Shown one piece after another: positions 15,948 to 25,227 of a stretch of 51,057 bases of DNA. A program made the translations under genes and the position numbers. The DNA is from an uncultured Alphaproteobacteria bacterium (GTDB lineage Bacteria; Pseudomonadota; Alphaproteobacteria; CAAHEQ01; UBA3637). The notes beneath the pieces are model-generated. The model searched no databases. It saw only the letters and a program-made list of their open reading frames with translations, and had not been told where the DNA came from. Numbering within the stretch: the first letter of the stretch is position 1; each line of letters starts with the position of its first letter. The stretch spans positions 1 to 51,057 of the forward strand of contig CALXWZ010000010.1 of assembly GCA_944392555.1 (NCBI GenBank), in the 5' to 3' direction.

Positions 15948-17639
15948 TTAATCCTCCTCACGATATGTTTCTTTTAATTGCGCAATGCGTTCGGGCAATA
16001 TCTTTTGGAACAGCGGATCGCTTAATTTAAACGGCGTACCCGGCTTTAATCCCGTTAAGTAAGAAACCATTTTGCCGACCGGAAATTCAATTTGTTCGTT
16101 GACTTCAAATAAGTCCAGCATCCGACGCGCCGTTTGTGGCATAACGGGTGCGCTTAAATTCGCATATAACCGAATTAAGTTTAATGCCGTATTTAAAATT
16201 GTGCCGGCATAATCCATATCGGTTTTAACCACTTTCCACGGCTCCGTGCGTGCTAAATAGTTATTGCCCGATACCCAAATTTCACGCAATGTGCTCATCG
16301 CTTTACGAAATTCTAATTTATCCATATAGGAGGCATATTGTTCCGTTAAAGAATCCAATGAGGCATAGAGTTCTTTTTCGGTATTCGTAATATTGCCCAA
16401 AACAGGCACTTGTTGCCCGAAATTATTAACCGTCATTTTTAAAACACGGTTGATGAAGTTGCCGAGCACGTCATTCAAATCTTTGTTGACGGTAGCGGCG
16501 AATTGATCAAAACTAAAATTCGCGTCATCGGATTCCGGCGCGTTGGCAATAAGCCAATACCGCCAATAATCAGCCGGAAATTCTTTGATGGCATCATCCA
16601 TAAAAATGCCTCTGTGCGCCGATTTTGAAAATTTTCCGCCCGCAAAATTGAGATAGTTCATACCTTTAAGCATACTCACTTGCGTCCATTTTTCGCCCGT
16701 TCCGCGAAGGGTTGCGGGGAATGTGATTGTATGGTACGGAATGTTATCTTTTCCCATAAATTCCGTATGGATAACATTTTCGGGGTTAAGCCACCAATCT
16801 TCAAAAGAGCGGGTTGCCGGCTTTTCATCTGCCCACTGTTTCGTAATACCGATATAACCGATGGGGGCATCAAACCACACATAGAATACTTTGTTTTCAA
16901 ATCCTTCTTTCGGAACGGAAAAGCCCCATTTTAAATCGCGTGTAATACCGCGTTCCTGTAAGCCTTCTTTCAACCACTTTTTGGCGATGGAATAAGCAAT
17001 ATCCGGCCAGACTCCTTTGCGGGTTTCAATCCATTCGGATAATTCTTTTTCCATTTTCGGTAGTTGTAAAAAGAGGTGTTTTGTTTCGCGAATTTCCAAA
17101 TTTTCACTGCCCGAAATAACACTGCGCGGTTTAATTAAATCTGTGGGGTCTAACACCTTGGTGCAGTTTTCGCATTGGTCGCCTTTTGCTTTATCATAGC
17201 CACAATGCGGGCAAGTTCCCATCACATAACTATCCGGTAAATAGCGGTTGTCATCGGGCGAATAAACTTGTTTTGTTGTTTTTTCGGTGATATATCCGTT
17301 TTTATCCAACTCGTTGAAAATACGGTAAACGATTTCTTTATTTTGTTCGGAACTCGTGCGTCCGAAATAATCAAAAGAAAGATCAAATCCCCGATACATT
17401 TGCGCATGCAAATCATGGTATTTTTTGCAATATTCTTCAACATCCATTTGTTCTTTTGCCGCGCCGACTTCGGAGGGTGTGCCGTGTTCATCCGTTCCGC
17501 AAATGTATAAAGTTTCTTCGCCTTTACTCCGTAAATAACGAGCATACACGTCCGCCGGCAACAAACAACCGATTAAATGCCCTAAATGGGGCAATCCGTT
17601 CACGTAAGGTAATGCGCTTGTAATCAAGTATTTTTTCAT
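15948..17639 (-). CDS. metG: methionyl-tRNA synthetase
   Basis: This class I aminoacyl-tRNA synthetase charges tRNA-Met. It has 563 residues with the HIGH-type motif in PYVNGLPHLGH, the zinc knuckle CPHC...CENC (about 148-165), and the anticodon-binding helical domain at the C-terminus. The KMSKS loop reads KFSKS, an acceptable variant. It lacks the C-terminal dimerisation (tRNA-binding) domain of longer MetRS enzymes. A promoter motif lies at 17675-17703 on the minus strand. Confidence 0.97.
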   Translation of the reverse strand: MKKYLITSALPYVNGLPHLGHLIGCLLPADVYARYLRSKGEETLYICGTDEHGTPSEVGAAKEQMDVEEYCKKYHDLHAQMYRGFDLSFDYFGRTSSEQNKEIVYRIFNELDKNGYITEKTTKQVYSPDDNRYLPDSYVMGTCPHCGYDKAKGDQCENCTKVLDPTDLIKPRSVISGSENLEIRETKHLFLQLPKMEKELSEWIETRKGVWPDIAYSIAKKWLKEGLQERGITRDLKWGFSVPKEGFENKVFYVWFDAPIGYIGITKQWADEKPATRSFEDWWLNPENVIHTEFMGKDNIPYHTITFPATLRGTGEKWTQVSMLKGMNYLNFAGGKFSKSAHRGIFMDDAIKEFPADYWRYWLIANAPESDDANFSFDQFAATVNKDLNDVLGNFINRVLKMTVNNFGQQVPVLGNITNTEKELYASLDSLTEQYASYMDKLEFRKAMSTLREIWVSGNNYLARTEPWKVVKTDMDYAGTILNTALNLIRLYANLSAPVMPQTARRMLDLFEVNEQIEFPVGKMVSYLTGLKPGTPFKLSDPLFQKILPERIAQLKETYREED

Positions 17640-17674
17640 CGTTAATCCTCTCTTTGTAATAAAATGATTGTCTC

Positions 17675-17703
17675 AGTATATAAAAAAATCTGCCAAAGCG
17701 CAA
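17675..17703 (-). promoter_or_regulatory. putative promoter of metG
   Basis: Read on the minus strand: TTGCGC (17703-17698), 17-nt spacer, TATACT (17680-17675), about 35 bp before the metG start. It is divergent from the rpoZ promoter. Confidence 0.55.
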
Positions 17704-17723
17704 GAACTTCTTTTAAAAGAGTC

Positions 17724-17752
17724 TTGCTTTTTAGGAAAAAGAAGTGTATAGT
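17724..17752 (+). promoter_or_regulatory. putative promoter of rpoZ-rsh
   Basis: TTGCTT (17724-17729), 17-nt spacer, TATAGT (17747-17752), about 40 bp before rpoZ. Confidence 0.5.
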
Positions 17753-17793
17753 ATCCCTATTCGGATTATCTTTTTTGATGAAAGGACAAGAAA

Positions 17794-18150
17794 ATGGCTC
17801 GTGTGACAGTGGAAGACTGTGTTAAAGTGATACCCAATCGTTTTGATTTAATTTTAACGGCGGCCGGTCGGGCAAAATCGCTTGATTCGGGTGCACCGTT
17901 GACTGTGGATCGTGATAACGATAAAAATACGATTGTGGCCTTGCGTGAAATAGAGGAACAAACGATTAATATTGAACAAACGCGTGAAAATATGATTACG
18001 GGAATGCAACGTTTTGCTCATCGGGAAGCCCCGATTGAAAAGCCGGAATCTCCCATGTTGGAAGCTGAAAATCCGACGGAACAATTATATAGTGATGCGG
18101 AGTTTGTTGAATCCGATTCATTCCAGGTTGTAGACGGAACGGAAGCGTAA
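17794..18150 (+). CDS. rpoZ: RNA polymerase omega subunit
   Basis: Omega (118 residues) binds beta' and helps RNA polymerase assembly; in proteobacteria it also forms one ppGpp site. The N-terminus [19 protein letters not shown] and the following [13 protein letters not shown] segment are diagnostic. The C-terminal 45 residues are acidic and variable. GAAAGGACAAGAAA gives a good ribosome-binding site. It sits directly before rsh, the arrangement usual in Alphaproteobacteria, coupling the ppGpp target and the ppGpp enzyme. Confidence 0.96.
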   Translation: MARVTVEDCVKVIPNRFDLILTAAGRAKSLDSGAPLTVDRDNDKNTIVALREIEEQTINIEQTRENMITGMQRFAHREAPIEKPESPMLEAENPTEQLYSDAEFVESDSFQVVDGTEA

Positions 18151-18174
18151 TTAACCGTAATAAACGGAGCGCCG

Positions 18175-20313
18175 ATGATGCGTCAATACGAACTGGTGGA
18201 GTATGTAAAATCTTATGACCCGAATGCTGATGAAGAAGCATTAAATCGCGCTTATGTTTTTGCCATGAAAATGCACACGGCGCAAGTGCGCGAATCGGGG
18301 GATCCGTATTTTTCGCACCCGCTGGAAGTTGCCGGTATTTTAACGCAGTATCGGTTGGATTGCGCAACGATTATTGCCGCGCTTTTGCATGATACCGTAG
18401 AAGATACGCCGGCATCTTATATGGACATCAAGGAATTGTTCGGTGAAGATGTTGCCAATTTGGTGCGCGGGGTTACGAAATTATCCAAAGTTCAAATCCA
18501 TTCGGAAGAGTCTAAACAGGCCGAGAATTTTCAAAAACTTGTGTTGGCTATCAGCACGGATATTCGTGTTTTGCTCATTAAGTTAGCCGATAGATTACAT
18601 AATATGCGCACGTTGCACTTTTGCAAGAAGTTGGAAAAACGGCAACGCATTGCACGGGAAACACTGGAAATTTATGTGCCGCTGGCCGAACGTATCGGCA
18701 TGCAGGCGCTGAAAGATGAACTGGAAGACTACGCTTTTCAAAATCTATATCCCGAAGCGCATAAGAGCATACAATCACGATTAAGCTTTTTAAGCGAATC
18801 GGGCAAAGAAGATGTTGCCAAAGTGATTGAGCAATTACATAAAGATTTAGAGGAAAACAAGATTAAAGCCGAAATCACCGGTCGCGAAAAACGGCCGTAT
18901 TCCATTTGGCGCAAAATGCAAAAGCAAAATATATCGTTTGAGCAAATTTTTGATGTGATTGCTTTTCGGATTATTGTTAACGATATTGGTGAATGTTATC
19001 AAGTTTTAGGTATTATTCACACAAAATATCCGATGATTCCCGGCAGATATAAAGATTATATTTCAACACCGAAGCAAAACGGCTATCGCTCGTTGCATAC
19101 GGGTGTTATCGGCCCCCTCAATCGGCGGATTGAAGTGCAGATTCGCACCAAAGAAATGCACGAGGTGGCGGAATACGGTGTGGCGGCGCATTGGGAATAT
19201 AAGCAAGGCGCTCACAAAGAGGGAACGCAGTATCGCTGGTTGCGGGATTTATTGGATTTGATGAATCATTCCTCAACACCGAACGAATTTTTGGAACACA
19301 CGAAAATCGCAATGTATCAAGATCAAGTGTTTTGTTTTTCTCCGAAAGGAGATTTGATTACGTTGCCGAAAGGCGCGGGTCCGCTTGATTTTGCGTATGC
19401 CGTTCATTCGCGGGTAGGGGATACATGCGTCGGCGTTAAAATTAACGGAAAAATCAAGCCGTTGCGCACGGTGTTGGAAAACGGTGATCAGGTTGAAATT
19501 CTAACGAACAAGAATCAAACGCCGTCGCCCGAGTGGGAGCATTTAGCGGTTACGGCCAAAGCAAAAGCGTGTATTCGCCGATTCATTCGTAATCAGCAAT
19601 ATGAAAAGAATTTATCCATCGGTCGCGATTATTTCAATAATGCCGCCAAAGAATACGGTATTACTTGGAATGAAAAAGAATTACAACCATACTTGGAGCA
19701 ATATAAGCAAGAAACGCCGAATGATTTGTTGGCGGCAATCGGCGCGGGGATTGTTTCATTCCGCGAGATTTTTGCGCAAATGCATCCGGAATGCGCGCCA
19801 TCGGGATTCAAGCGCGCCATTTCTCTTTTTAAGAAGAGCAAGGTTGATACCGGATTAGATAAAAAAATGCCTGTGACGGGTTTGATTTCGGGTATTGCAT
19901 TGAAGTTTGGTAAGTGCTGTCATCCGGTGCCGGGGGATCCGATTGTCGGGATTGTGACGACGGGGAAAGATGTAACGATTCATACGGTGGATTGCCCGAT
20001 GCTCAATAAATTAGCCGATGAACCGGAGCGCTGGTTGGATGTTGATTGGAATCCGGATATTGTGAAAGATAAAGTATTACCCGCGCGGATTAAGGTTGTG
20101 TTGGAAGATCGTCCGAGCGTGATTACCGAGATGACAAACATTATTGCACAACACAATATTCCGATGACGAATTTCAGCACGCAAAACCGTAGCAACGGAT
20201 TTTCGGATGTGATTGTGGATATTGAAGTTAAAAATAGCAATCAGATAGATATTTTAATGCAGGCACTGCGGGCACATAAACATATTGCTTCCGTTCACAG
20301 GTTGAAAGCATAG
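18175..20313 (+). CDS. rsh: bifunctional (p)ppGpp synthetase/hydrolase (RelA/SpoT, Rsh)
   Basis: The 712-residue stringent-response enzyme both makes and degrades (p)ppGpp. The N-terminal HD hydrolase domain keeps HPLEVAGIL and the ALLHDTVEDT motif, so hydrolysis should be active. The synthetase domain has YKDYISTPKQNGYRSLHT. The TGS domain (VFCFSPKGDLITLPKGA, about 385-445) and a C-terminal ACT domain (about 640-712) complete the long-Rsh layout. The start ATGATG is 24 nt after rpoZ. Confidence 0.96.
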   Translation: MMRQYELVEYVKSYDPNADEEALNRAYVFAMKMHTAQVRESGDPYFSHPLEVAGILTQYRLDCATIIAALLHDTVEDTPASYMDIKELFGEDVANLVRGVTKLSKVQIHSEESKQAENFQKLVLAISTDIRVLLIKLADRLHNMRTLHFCKKLEKRQRIARETLEIYVPLAERIGMQALKDELEDYAFQNLYPEAHKSIQSRLSFLSESGKEDVAKVIEQLHKDLEENKIKAEITGREKRPYSIWRKMQKQNISFEQIFDVIAFRIIVNDIGECYQVLGIIHTKYPMIPGRYKDYISTPKQNGYRSLHTGVIGPLNRRIEVQIRTKEMHEVAEYGVAAHWEYKQGAHKEGTQYRWLRDLLDLMNHSSTPNEFLEHTKIAMYQDQVFCFSPKGDLITLPKGAGPLDFAYAVHSRVGDTCVGVKINGKIKPLRTVLENGDQVEILTNKNQTPSPEWEHLAVTAKAKACIRRFIRNQQYEKNLSIGRDYFNNAAKEYGITWNEKELQPYLEQYKQETPNDLLAAIGAGIVSFREIFAQMHPECAPSGFKRAISLFKKSKVDTGLDKKMPVTGLISGIALKFGKCCHPVPGDPIVGIVTTGKDVTIHTVDCPMLNKLADEPERWLDVDWNPDIVKDKVLPARIKVVLEDRPSVITEMTNIIAQHNIPMTNFSTQNRSNGFSDVIVDIEVKNSNQIDILMQALRAHKHIASVHRLKA

Positions 20314-20324
20314 CAGAGGTTCTT

Positions 20325-20732
20325 ATGATTATCGGTATCGGAACGGATATTGTGCAAATAGATAGAATTGATCGTGCATTAAAACAATACGGCGGGCAGT
20401 TTATCAATCGGATTCTCACACCTTTTGAGCAAGAAAGGTTAGCCGTTTTATCGCCGAAGCAACAAACGGCGTATTTAGCCAAAAGATATGCGATTAAAGA
20501 AGCGGTTGTGAAAGCACTCGGGTGCGGAATCGGTGCGCGGGCGGGTTGGCTTGATATTGAAGTCAGAAATGATGAATTGGGTGCTCCGTATGTGGTATTA
20601 TCGGGGCGTGCAGAGGAAACATTGGCTCATAAGTGCCGGCAGGCTAAAATACATATATCGGTTTCCGATGATGTGAACGCGGTTGCTTTTGTTGTGATTG
20701 AAGAAACGAATGAATCGGGGCGCGTGGTTTAA
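20325..20732 (+). CDS. acpS: holo-[acyl-carrier-protein] synthase
   Basis: The enzyme transfers 4'-phosphopantetheine from CoA to apo-ACP. Its 135 residues contain the signature GIGTDIVQIDRI at the N-terminus (Mg-binding Asp) and RYAIKEAVVKALGCGIG (catalytic Glu). The family is about 125 residues; the extra C-terminal residues ETNESGRVV are unremarkable. It follows rsh by 11 nt in the same operon. Confidence 0.96.
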   Translation: MIIGIGTDIVQIDRIDRALKQYGGQFINRILTPFEQERLAVLSPKQQTAYLAKRYAIKEAVVKALGCGIGARAGWLDIEVRNDELGAPYVVLSGRAEETLAHKCRQAKIHISVSDDVNAVAFVVIEETNESGRVV

Positions 20733-20997
20733 CGGATTGATATTTGAACGGGTGTTATGCAACGCATTCGGGTTAGTTCGCTTTGGTTTTCGCTCGCCTT
20801 TTTGATTTGTTTTTTTGGTTTGGCTTTGCATTCTTTTTTCACTTGTTTTTTCTTACTTTAACTGGCTCTTTTTTTCTCTTGTAGTCGGGTATAGCTTTTT
20901 ATATGCGCTATCCGATAGTGTGCGAATAGGATGTATGTGCCGAGATACCACCCGTATTTTTCAGCACAGTTAATCCAGTTTTAACCGGCAAGGAAGT
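20733..20997. other. T-rich intergenic region before the dCMP deaminase leader
   Basis: No ORF is supported. The first half is strongly T-rich on the plus strand. TTGTAG-N17-TATGCG (about 20879-20907) is a weak promoter candidate. A short CTAT-CCG-ATAG hairpin lies just after it. Confidence 0.35.
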
Positions 20998-21038
20998 GCG
21001 TTTTTCCGATAACCTATATTATCGGACGAGAAAAACGC
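20998..21038 (+). promoter_or_regulatory. long hairpin in the leader of the dCMP deaminase gene
   Basis: GCGTTTTTC (20998-21006) pairs with GAAAAACGC (21030-21038); inside it CGATAA (21007-21012) pairs with TTATCG (21019-21024), leaving a 5-nt bulge GACGA on the 3' side. That is 15 perfect pairs, ending 53 nt before the start codon, with no U-run after it, so it is not a typical terminator. Role unknown (mRNA stability or translation control possible). Confidence 0.6.
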
Positions 21039-21091
21039 TTGCGGAGAACTTAAAAACAAGGTATTTTAAAAAAGGAAACGGAGGGAAAGAT

Positions 21092-21577
21092 ATGAGCGAA
21101 GAAAAATATATCCGCCCCACATGGGACGAATACTTTTTGGAAGTTATGCACGCTCTTGCGAAACGAGCAACTTGCTCACGCGGGCGGACGGCGTGTGTGA
21201 TCGTTAAAGATAACCAACTCATTGCCTCGGGCTATGTCGGCTCTCCGCCGGGATTACCGCATTGCGACGAGGTGGGACACTTGATGAAAAAAATGGTGAA
21301 TGAAGATGGGTCTATTTCTGACCATTGCGTGCGCACCATTCATGCTGAGCAAAATGCGATTTGTCAAGCCGCACGGCGCGGTGTTTCCATAGAGGGGGCA
21401 ACAATCTATTGTAAATTAGCGCCATGTCGCACGTGTGCGATGCTGTTAATTGCCTGCGGGATTAAGCGTGTTGTTGCAGAATTCAAGTATCATTCGGGCG
21501 GAGAAGCGGAAGAAATGATGCGTGAAGCGGGCATTCAAATAGACTATGTGAATGACGAAGTGCTCACGTATAAGTAA
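21092..21577 (+). CDS. deoxycytidylate (dCMP) deaminase, ComEB family
   Basis: The zinc deaminase converts dCMP to dUMP, feeding thymidylate synthesis. From the start at 21092 (MSEEKYIRPTWDEYFLEVMHALAKRATCSRGRT) the protein has 161 residues. HAEQNA supplies the zinc His and catalytic Glu, and PCRTC the two zinc cysteines. This start is chosen for its GGAGGGAAAGAT site; an upstream in-frame start at 20996 would lie inside the leader hairpin. It is a single gene with its own leader. Confidence 0.92.
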   Translation: MSEEKYIRPTWDEYFLEVMHALAKRATCSRGRTACVIVKDNQLIASGYVGSPPGLPHCDEVGHLMKKMVNEDGSISDHCVRTIHAEQNAICQAARRGVSIEGATIYCKLAPCRTCAMLLIACGIKRVVAEFKYHSGGEAEEMMREAGIQIDYVNDEVLTYK

Positions 21578-21680
21578 GCGAAACTACACTGATGACATTT
21601 TATCGGATTGCCCATAATTTATCAAAAAAAAGAATTAGAGAGCGTATTTTGCTTATAATTTAAATTTTACCAATATAACG

Positions 21681-21706
21681 AAAGCCCGTTTTGCAACGGG
21701 CTTTTG
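21681..21706. terminator. terminator between convergent genes
   Basis: AAAGCCCGTT/AACGGGCTTT, a 10-bp stem with loop TTGC and short T-runs on both strands. It sits between the dCMP deaminase (plus) and the cysteine-rich protein gene (minus) and can serve both. Confidence 0.7.
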
Positions 21707-21762
21707 TGTATCAGATACAAGATTTTTGTAATATGCAAAATTTCTCACCTCTTTGAATTTAT

Positions 21763-24700
21763 TTATTCCGCGGGAAGACAGAAGCCTAATCCCTTTTTGG
21801 AATCTGTTTCTGTCCATATCCGACCGGGGCAAGAATCGCATTCCTCTTTTGTTGTATCATACATTTTATAGGGATAGGAACAGCTGTAACAAGTGCTATC
21901 TGAACTACGCCATAAGTGATTTCCGCAACGGGCGCATTCTGCTTGACTCACATTGAAAATGTATTGTGAATCACATTTATAACACTTGTTTTCTTTTGAG
22001 GGTATCCAGCCCGAACATTTACGGCATTGCGAGGAGTCTTCAACGGCTGTGCCTTCCGTTAATGCTGAACACAGAACACATTTCCCGTCGGCAGTTGCAA
22101 CTTCGGTTGATTTCGTACAACCGCAAGCCGTTCCGTTATTGATTGCTGACCCACTCGGACAAACCTTACATGTTCCGTATCCGTCGCCGGAAGTATTGGC
22201 GGTCCAATATCTGTTCGGACACCGTTTGCATTCTGCATGCGTTGTTGTTAACTCACCGGCCGTGCAGGTATAGCAATATGTGTTTTTCGCAACCAACCTA
22301 TCACCGCATGCGTGGCACTCTTGGGGCGTAATATTTGTTACATAGCCCGTATAAGAGCAATTAAAGCATTTGCTGTCGCTACTTCTCCAGAAAGTATTAT
22401 CGCAACTTTCGCATTCTTTTTTCGTTGATGTATAGTAGTTATTTCCGCTTTCGCATTCCCGACAACGAATTTCTGTCGGATTCGTAATACTGTTGACAAC
22501 GGCATACCATAACCCCGCTTCACACCGATGACAATCTTCTTCGGAAGCAACTCGTTTGCCGTCTGTTAACGCTTCGCAAGAAATACAGCCGTTTGTGTTG
22601 GTTGAATTGAGGGCAATCGGATTATCCATATCGCATTTGCAATTATAGCCGGTTCCGTCCGTAGTCGTGCCTGTGGGGCAGTTCAGGCAATTCCCAAGAT
22701 GCGTGGTCGCATTTGTTTCTACCCAATATCTATCGGCTTCGCAATTATCACATTCTTCTTTGGTGGTATATGATATGGTGCTGTCTGAAAAACAGTCATA
22801 ACATTTATTGTTATAGCCGAGGTAAACATAATTACAAGCGAGACACCGTTGTTGACTGATCTCTACGTTATCCGTATTCACAGAAATGCCGTTCGACATT
22901 TGATCACACGAATAACATTTTCCGTCAGAAAGTTTAACTTGATCATCAGAGCATTCACAACTTAAGCCATCTGCCGTTGCTTTTGCCCCGCTGGGACAAA
23001 CTTTACAACTTCCGTAACCATCTTCGGAGGTGTTTTCAATCCAATATCTATTGGAACACTTCTGACAGGCTTCAAGTGTTGTTGTTACTTCTGATGAATA
23101 AGTGCATGGCAGACAGTTTCCCGCCTTTGAAAAAAAACGATTTTCACAAGTTGTGCACTCTTCTTCGGTAAAACTTCCTAAGGATCCCGTATAAGCACAA
23201 TCGAAACAGCGATGATCGTTGCTTCTCCAGACTCGGTTTCCACAAGATGAACATTCGCTTTCATCAGCGTAGTAGTAGTCATTTCCACTTGAACAGAGGC
23301 GACAAATAAAATTTGTGGTGTCTGTTGTAGAGGATTTTGCCGTAAACCACTTTCTATCTTCGCACTTGTGGCATTCTTCCTTTGAAGCAACTTGTGTGCC
23401 GGTTTTCAGATTATCACAATTTGTGCATCCGTTTGATTGGATGTTTACTAATTCAATCGGATTATCTGCATCGCACACGGAGCAAACTCCGCCGGAGGCA
23501 TCTACTTCAGCGCCTTTTGCACAAAGATAGCATTTGCCTAGATGTGTTGTTGTGTTTGTTTCTACCCAGCGTCTATCGGGGCATCTTGTGCATTCTTCTT
23601 TTGTTACATTATCAACGGTACTGGTATAGGCACAATCCATACAGGCGGTATCATAAGCTCGATGGAATCGGTTTGGACACTTTAAACATTGTTCCTGATC
23701 CGCATAATACCACGAATTACCGCTGACACAAGGACGACAAACGTTGTCCGTTGCCGTTTTACTACTATGCGCGGTAAACCATTTTCCTGCATCACATTTG
23801 AAACAATCTTGCGGGCTTGTTACTTTTTTCCCATCGGTTAAACTGGAACATCCAATACAACGTCCGTCGGCACTCATAATCGGTTGGTCACCGGTGCATT
23901 CCTCTCCCGTAAATGGTTTAAATTGGTCTTTATAAATAAAACTGATATAAGCCGAGGCGCTTGATTCTTGTTTTTTCGTCCAGTTTGAGAGTTTAAAATG
24001 AAAAGTGTCTCCTTTATTATAAGTGTAGGTTACCCCACAAGCATTACGGGCGTATTCTCCTCCATTCTTGTAGTAGAAGACATATCCAACATAGTTACAA
24101 TCCAGCGCTATCATCACATAGTCCGCTTCTTGGAATGGCGTATTTCCGTCTTTTCCACCGCCTGTCCAAAGATATCCCTTATCGCCACGCCCTTTACCGC
24201 CATACAGATAAGCGTGTTTCGTATAGGCACAAGCCTGCCAATCCGCATTATATGTTGATTTATCCGGACATCCGCATTTTCCTTTCCCATCCGGTCCTTC
24301 TCCTTGTCGACAAAAAGGAGCTTGGTCGGTAGGACAGTCATCATTTGTTTCGCAAGCCGTTGTGCAGGTGTGTGTGGCTGAGTCATAAAGCGGTGCCGTA
24401 TCAGGGCAGGGTAAACAAACCCCTAATTCCGCATAACACCGCGGGGCTTCCGGATCCGTGCAGTCTTCATTCTTTGTGCATCCGGGGCGACAGGTATTAT
24501 CAATGCAAAAATGGGCATCGGGGCAGTCGGCATCGCCGGTGCATTCCACGCATTCACGATTTAAACATTTTTCTCCGCCCGTGCAGTCAGTGTTGCTATT
24601 GCATCCCTCGGCCGGTTTGGGGCAAACTTCCGCCGGATCGCATTCTTCACATTCCGGATATTCAGGCAATTTTTGGCAAACATGTTCGTCAATATCGCAA

Positions 24701-24852
24701 TATTCCGTATCACTATCACATTCTGCATTCGTTGTGCACTCATACGTTCCGAGAACAAGTCTGAGCCGTTGGGCTGAAACGGGATGGGCTAGCATTAAAA
24801 AAACAATTCCTGAAAAAAGATAGCAAAATCCGAAAATTTTATTTGTTTTCAT
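21763..24852 (-). CDS. secreted cysteine-rich modular protein
   Basis: A 1029-residue protein with an N-terminal signal peptide (KIFGFCYLFSGIVFLMLAHPVSAQ, cut after SAQ or SA). Residues about 38-205 hold short Cys modules of the CxxxxxC(x)5C type (NAECDSDTEYC, NTDCTGGEKC, DADCPDAHFC). Residues about 210-325 form a Gly/Tyr-rich domain with few Cys. From 330 to the end, about 15 repeating CxxC modules follow with motifs such as EECxxCxNRxW and CxVCPSG. The spacing recalls EGF/VSP-like eukaryotic surface proteins. It is probably periplasmic or surface-exposed and disulfide-bonded. AGGGGG precedes the ATG. Upstream lies a putative invertible promoter. I do not recognise a specific family. Confidence 0.85.
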   Translation of the reverse strand: MKTNKIFGFCYLFSGIVFLMLAHPVSAQRLRLVLGTYECTTNAECDSDTEYCDIDEHVCQKLPEYPECEECDPAEVCPKPAEGCNSNTDCTGGEKCLNRECVECTGDADCPDAHFCIDNTCRPGCTKNEDCTDPEAPRCYAELGVCLPCPDTAPLYDSATHTCTTACETNDDCPTDQAPFCRQGEGPDGKGKCGCPDKSTYNADWQACAYTKHAYLYGGKGRGDKGYLWTGGGKDGNTPFQEADYVMIALDCNYVGYVFYYKNGGEYARNACGVTYTYNKGDTFHFKLSNWTKKQESSASAYISFIYKDQFKPFTGEECTGDQPIMSADGRCIGCSSLTDGKKVTSPQDCFKCDAGKWFTAHSSKTATDNVCRPCVSGNSWYYADQEQCLKCPNRFHRAYDTACMDCAYTSTVDNVTKEECTRCPDRRWVETNTTTHLGKCYLCAKGAEVDASGGVCSVCDADNPIELVNIQSNGCTNCDNLKTGTQVASKEECHKCEDRKWFTAKSSTTDTTNFICRLCSSGNDYYYADESECSSCGNRVWRSNDHRCFDCAYTGSLGSFTEEECTTCENRFFSKAGNCLPCTYSSEVTTTLEACQKCSNRYWIENTSEDGYGSCKVCPSGAKATADGLSCECSDDQVKLSDGKCYSCDQMSNGISVNTDNVEISQQRCLACNYVYLGYNNKCYDCFSDSTISYTTKEECDNCEADRYWVETNATTHLGNCLNCPTGTTTDGTGYNCKCDMDNPIALNSTNTNGCISCEALTDGKRVASEEDCHRCEAGLWYAVVNSITNPTEIRCRECESGNNYYTSTKKECESCDNTFWRSSDSKCFNCSYTGYVTNITPQECHACGDRLVAKNTYCYTCTAGELTTTHAECKRCPNRYWTANTSGDGYGTCKVCPSGSAINNGTACGCTKSTEVATADGKCVLCSALTEGTAVEDSSQCRKCSGWIPSKENKCYKCDSQYIFNVSQAECARCGNHLWRSSDSTCYSCSYPYKMYDTTKEECDSCPGRIWTETDSKKGLGFCLPAE

Positions 24853-24880
24853 AAGATTACCCCCTAAGAGCTTAATGTGC

Positions 24881-25019
24881 CAAAAAACGTTCCTTTTTGT
24901 AGAGTGATTTACAAGATAAAATGCTATATTAAAAAAACAATAAAAATCAATTAATTGATTTTTTTATATTGACAAAAGAATATATTAAATTTATACTATA
25001 CAAAAAGGAACGTTTTTTG
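24881..25019. promoter_or_regulatory. putative invertible promoter element (inverton-like)
   Basis: Two perfect 21-bp inverted repeats (24881-24901 and 24999-25019, core AAAAAGGAACGTTTTTT) flank 97 bp of AT-rich DNA. Inside is a textbook promoter TTGACA (24969-24974)-N17-TATACT (24992-24997) that in this orientation points away from the cysteine-rich gene. A weaker one, TTGATT-N16-TATAGC on the minus strand (24950-24923), points towards it. Inverting the segment would swap them, placing the strong promoter about 50 bp before the start codon. Arms, spacing and a surface-protein target fit known phase-variable promoters. No recombinase gene is seen in the window. Confidence 0.7.
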
Positions 25020-25227
25020 AGAAAATAACTCATTTTTTTGTTTTTATTATAATGGGTAATCAAAAAACGGTGAATCTGTGTGTTGATTGAATGCATCTTT
25101 CTTTGTTTTATGAAAGTATGTAGTTTTTAATAAAATCAGTCGGTTATATTTTGTGGATTAAAATAAGGCTAAACGAAACAATCCGCGTGATTTTTTCTGC
25201 TGAAAAAATTAAGATCATAGGATTGAA
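25020..25227. other. intergenic region downstream of the outward promoter
   Basis: No ORF is supported on either strand. Directly after the element, TGAG-AAAATAA-CTCA followed by T7 (about 25018-25038) could end a very short transcript made by the outward-facing promoter. The remainder is AT-rich and precedes the stop of the minus-strand ATP-grasp gene. Confidence 0.4.

Noticed and set aside
22000..24823. Many plus-strand ORFs opposite the cysteine-rich gene
   Set aside because: Cys-rich coding DNA rarely gives stops on the other strand; none has a ribosome-binding site or a plausible protein.
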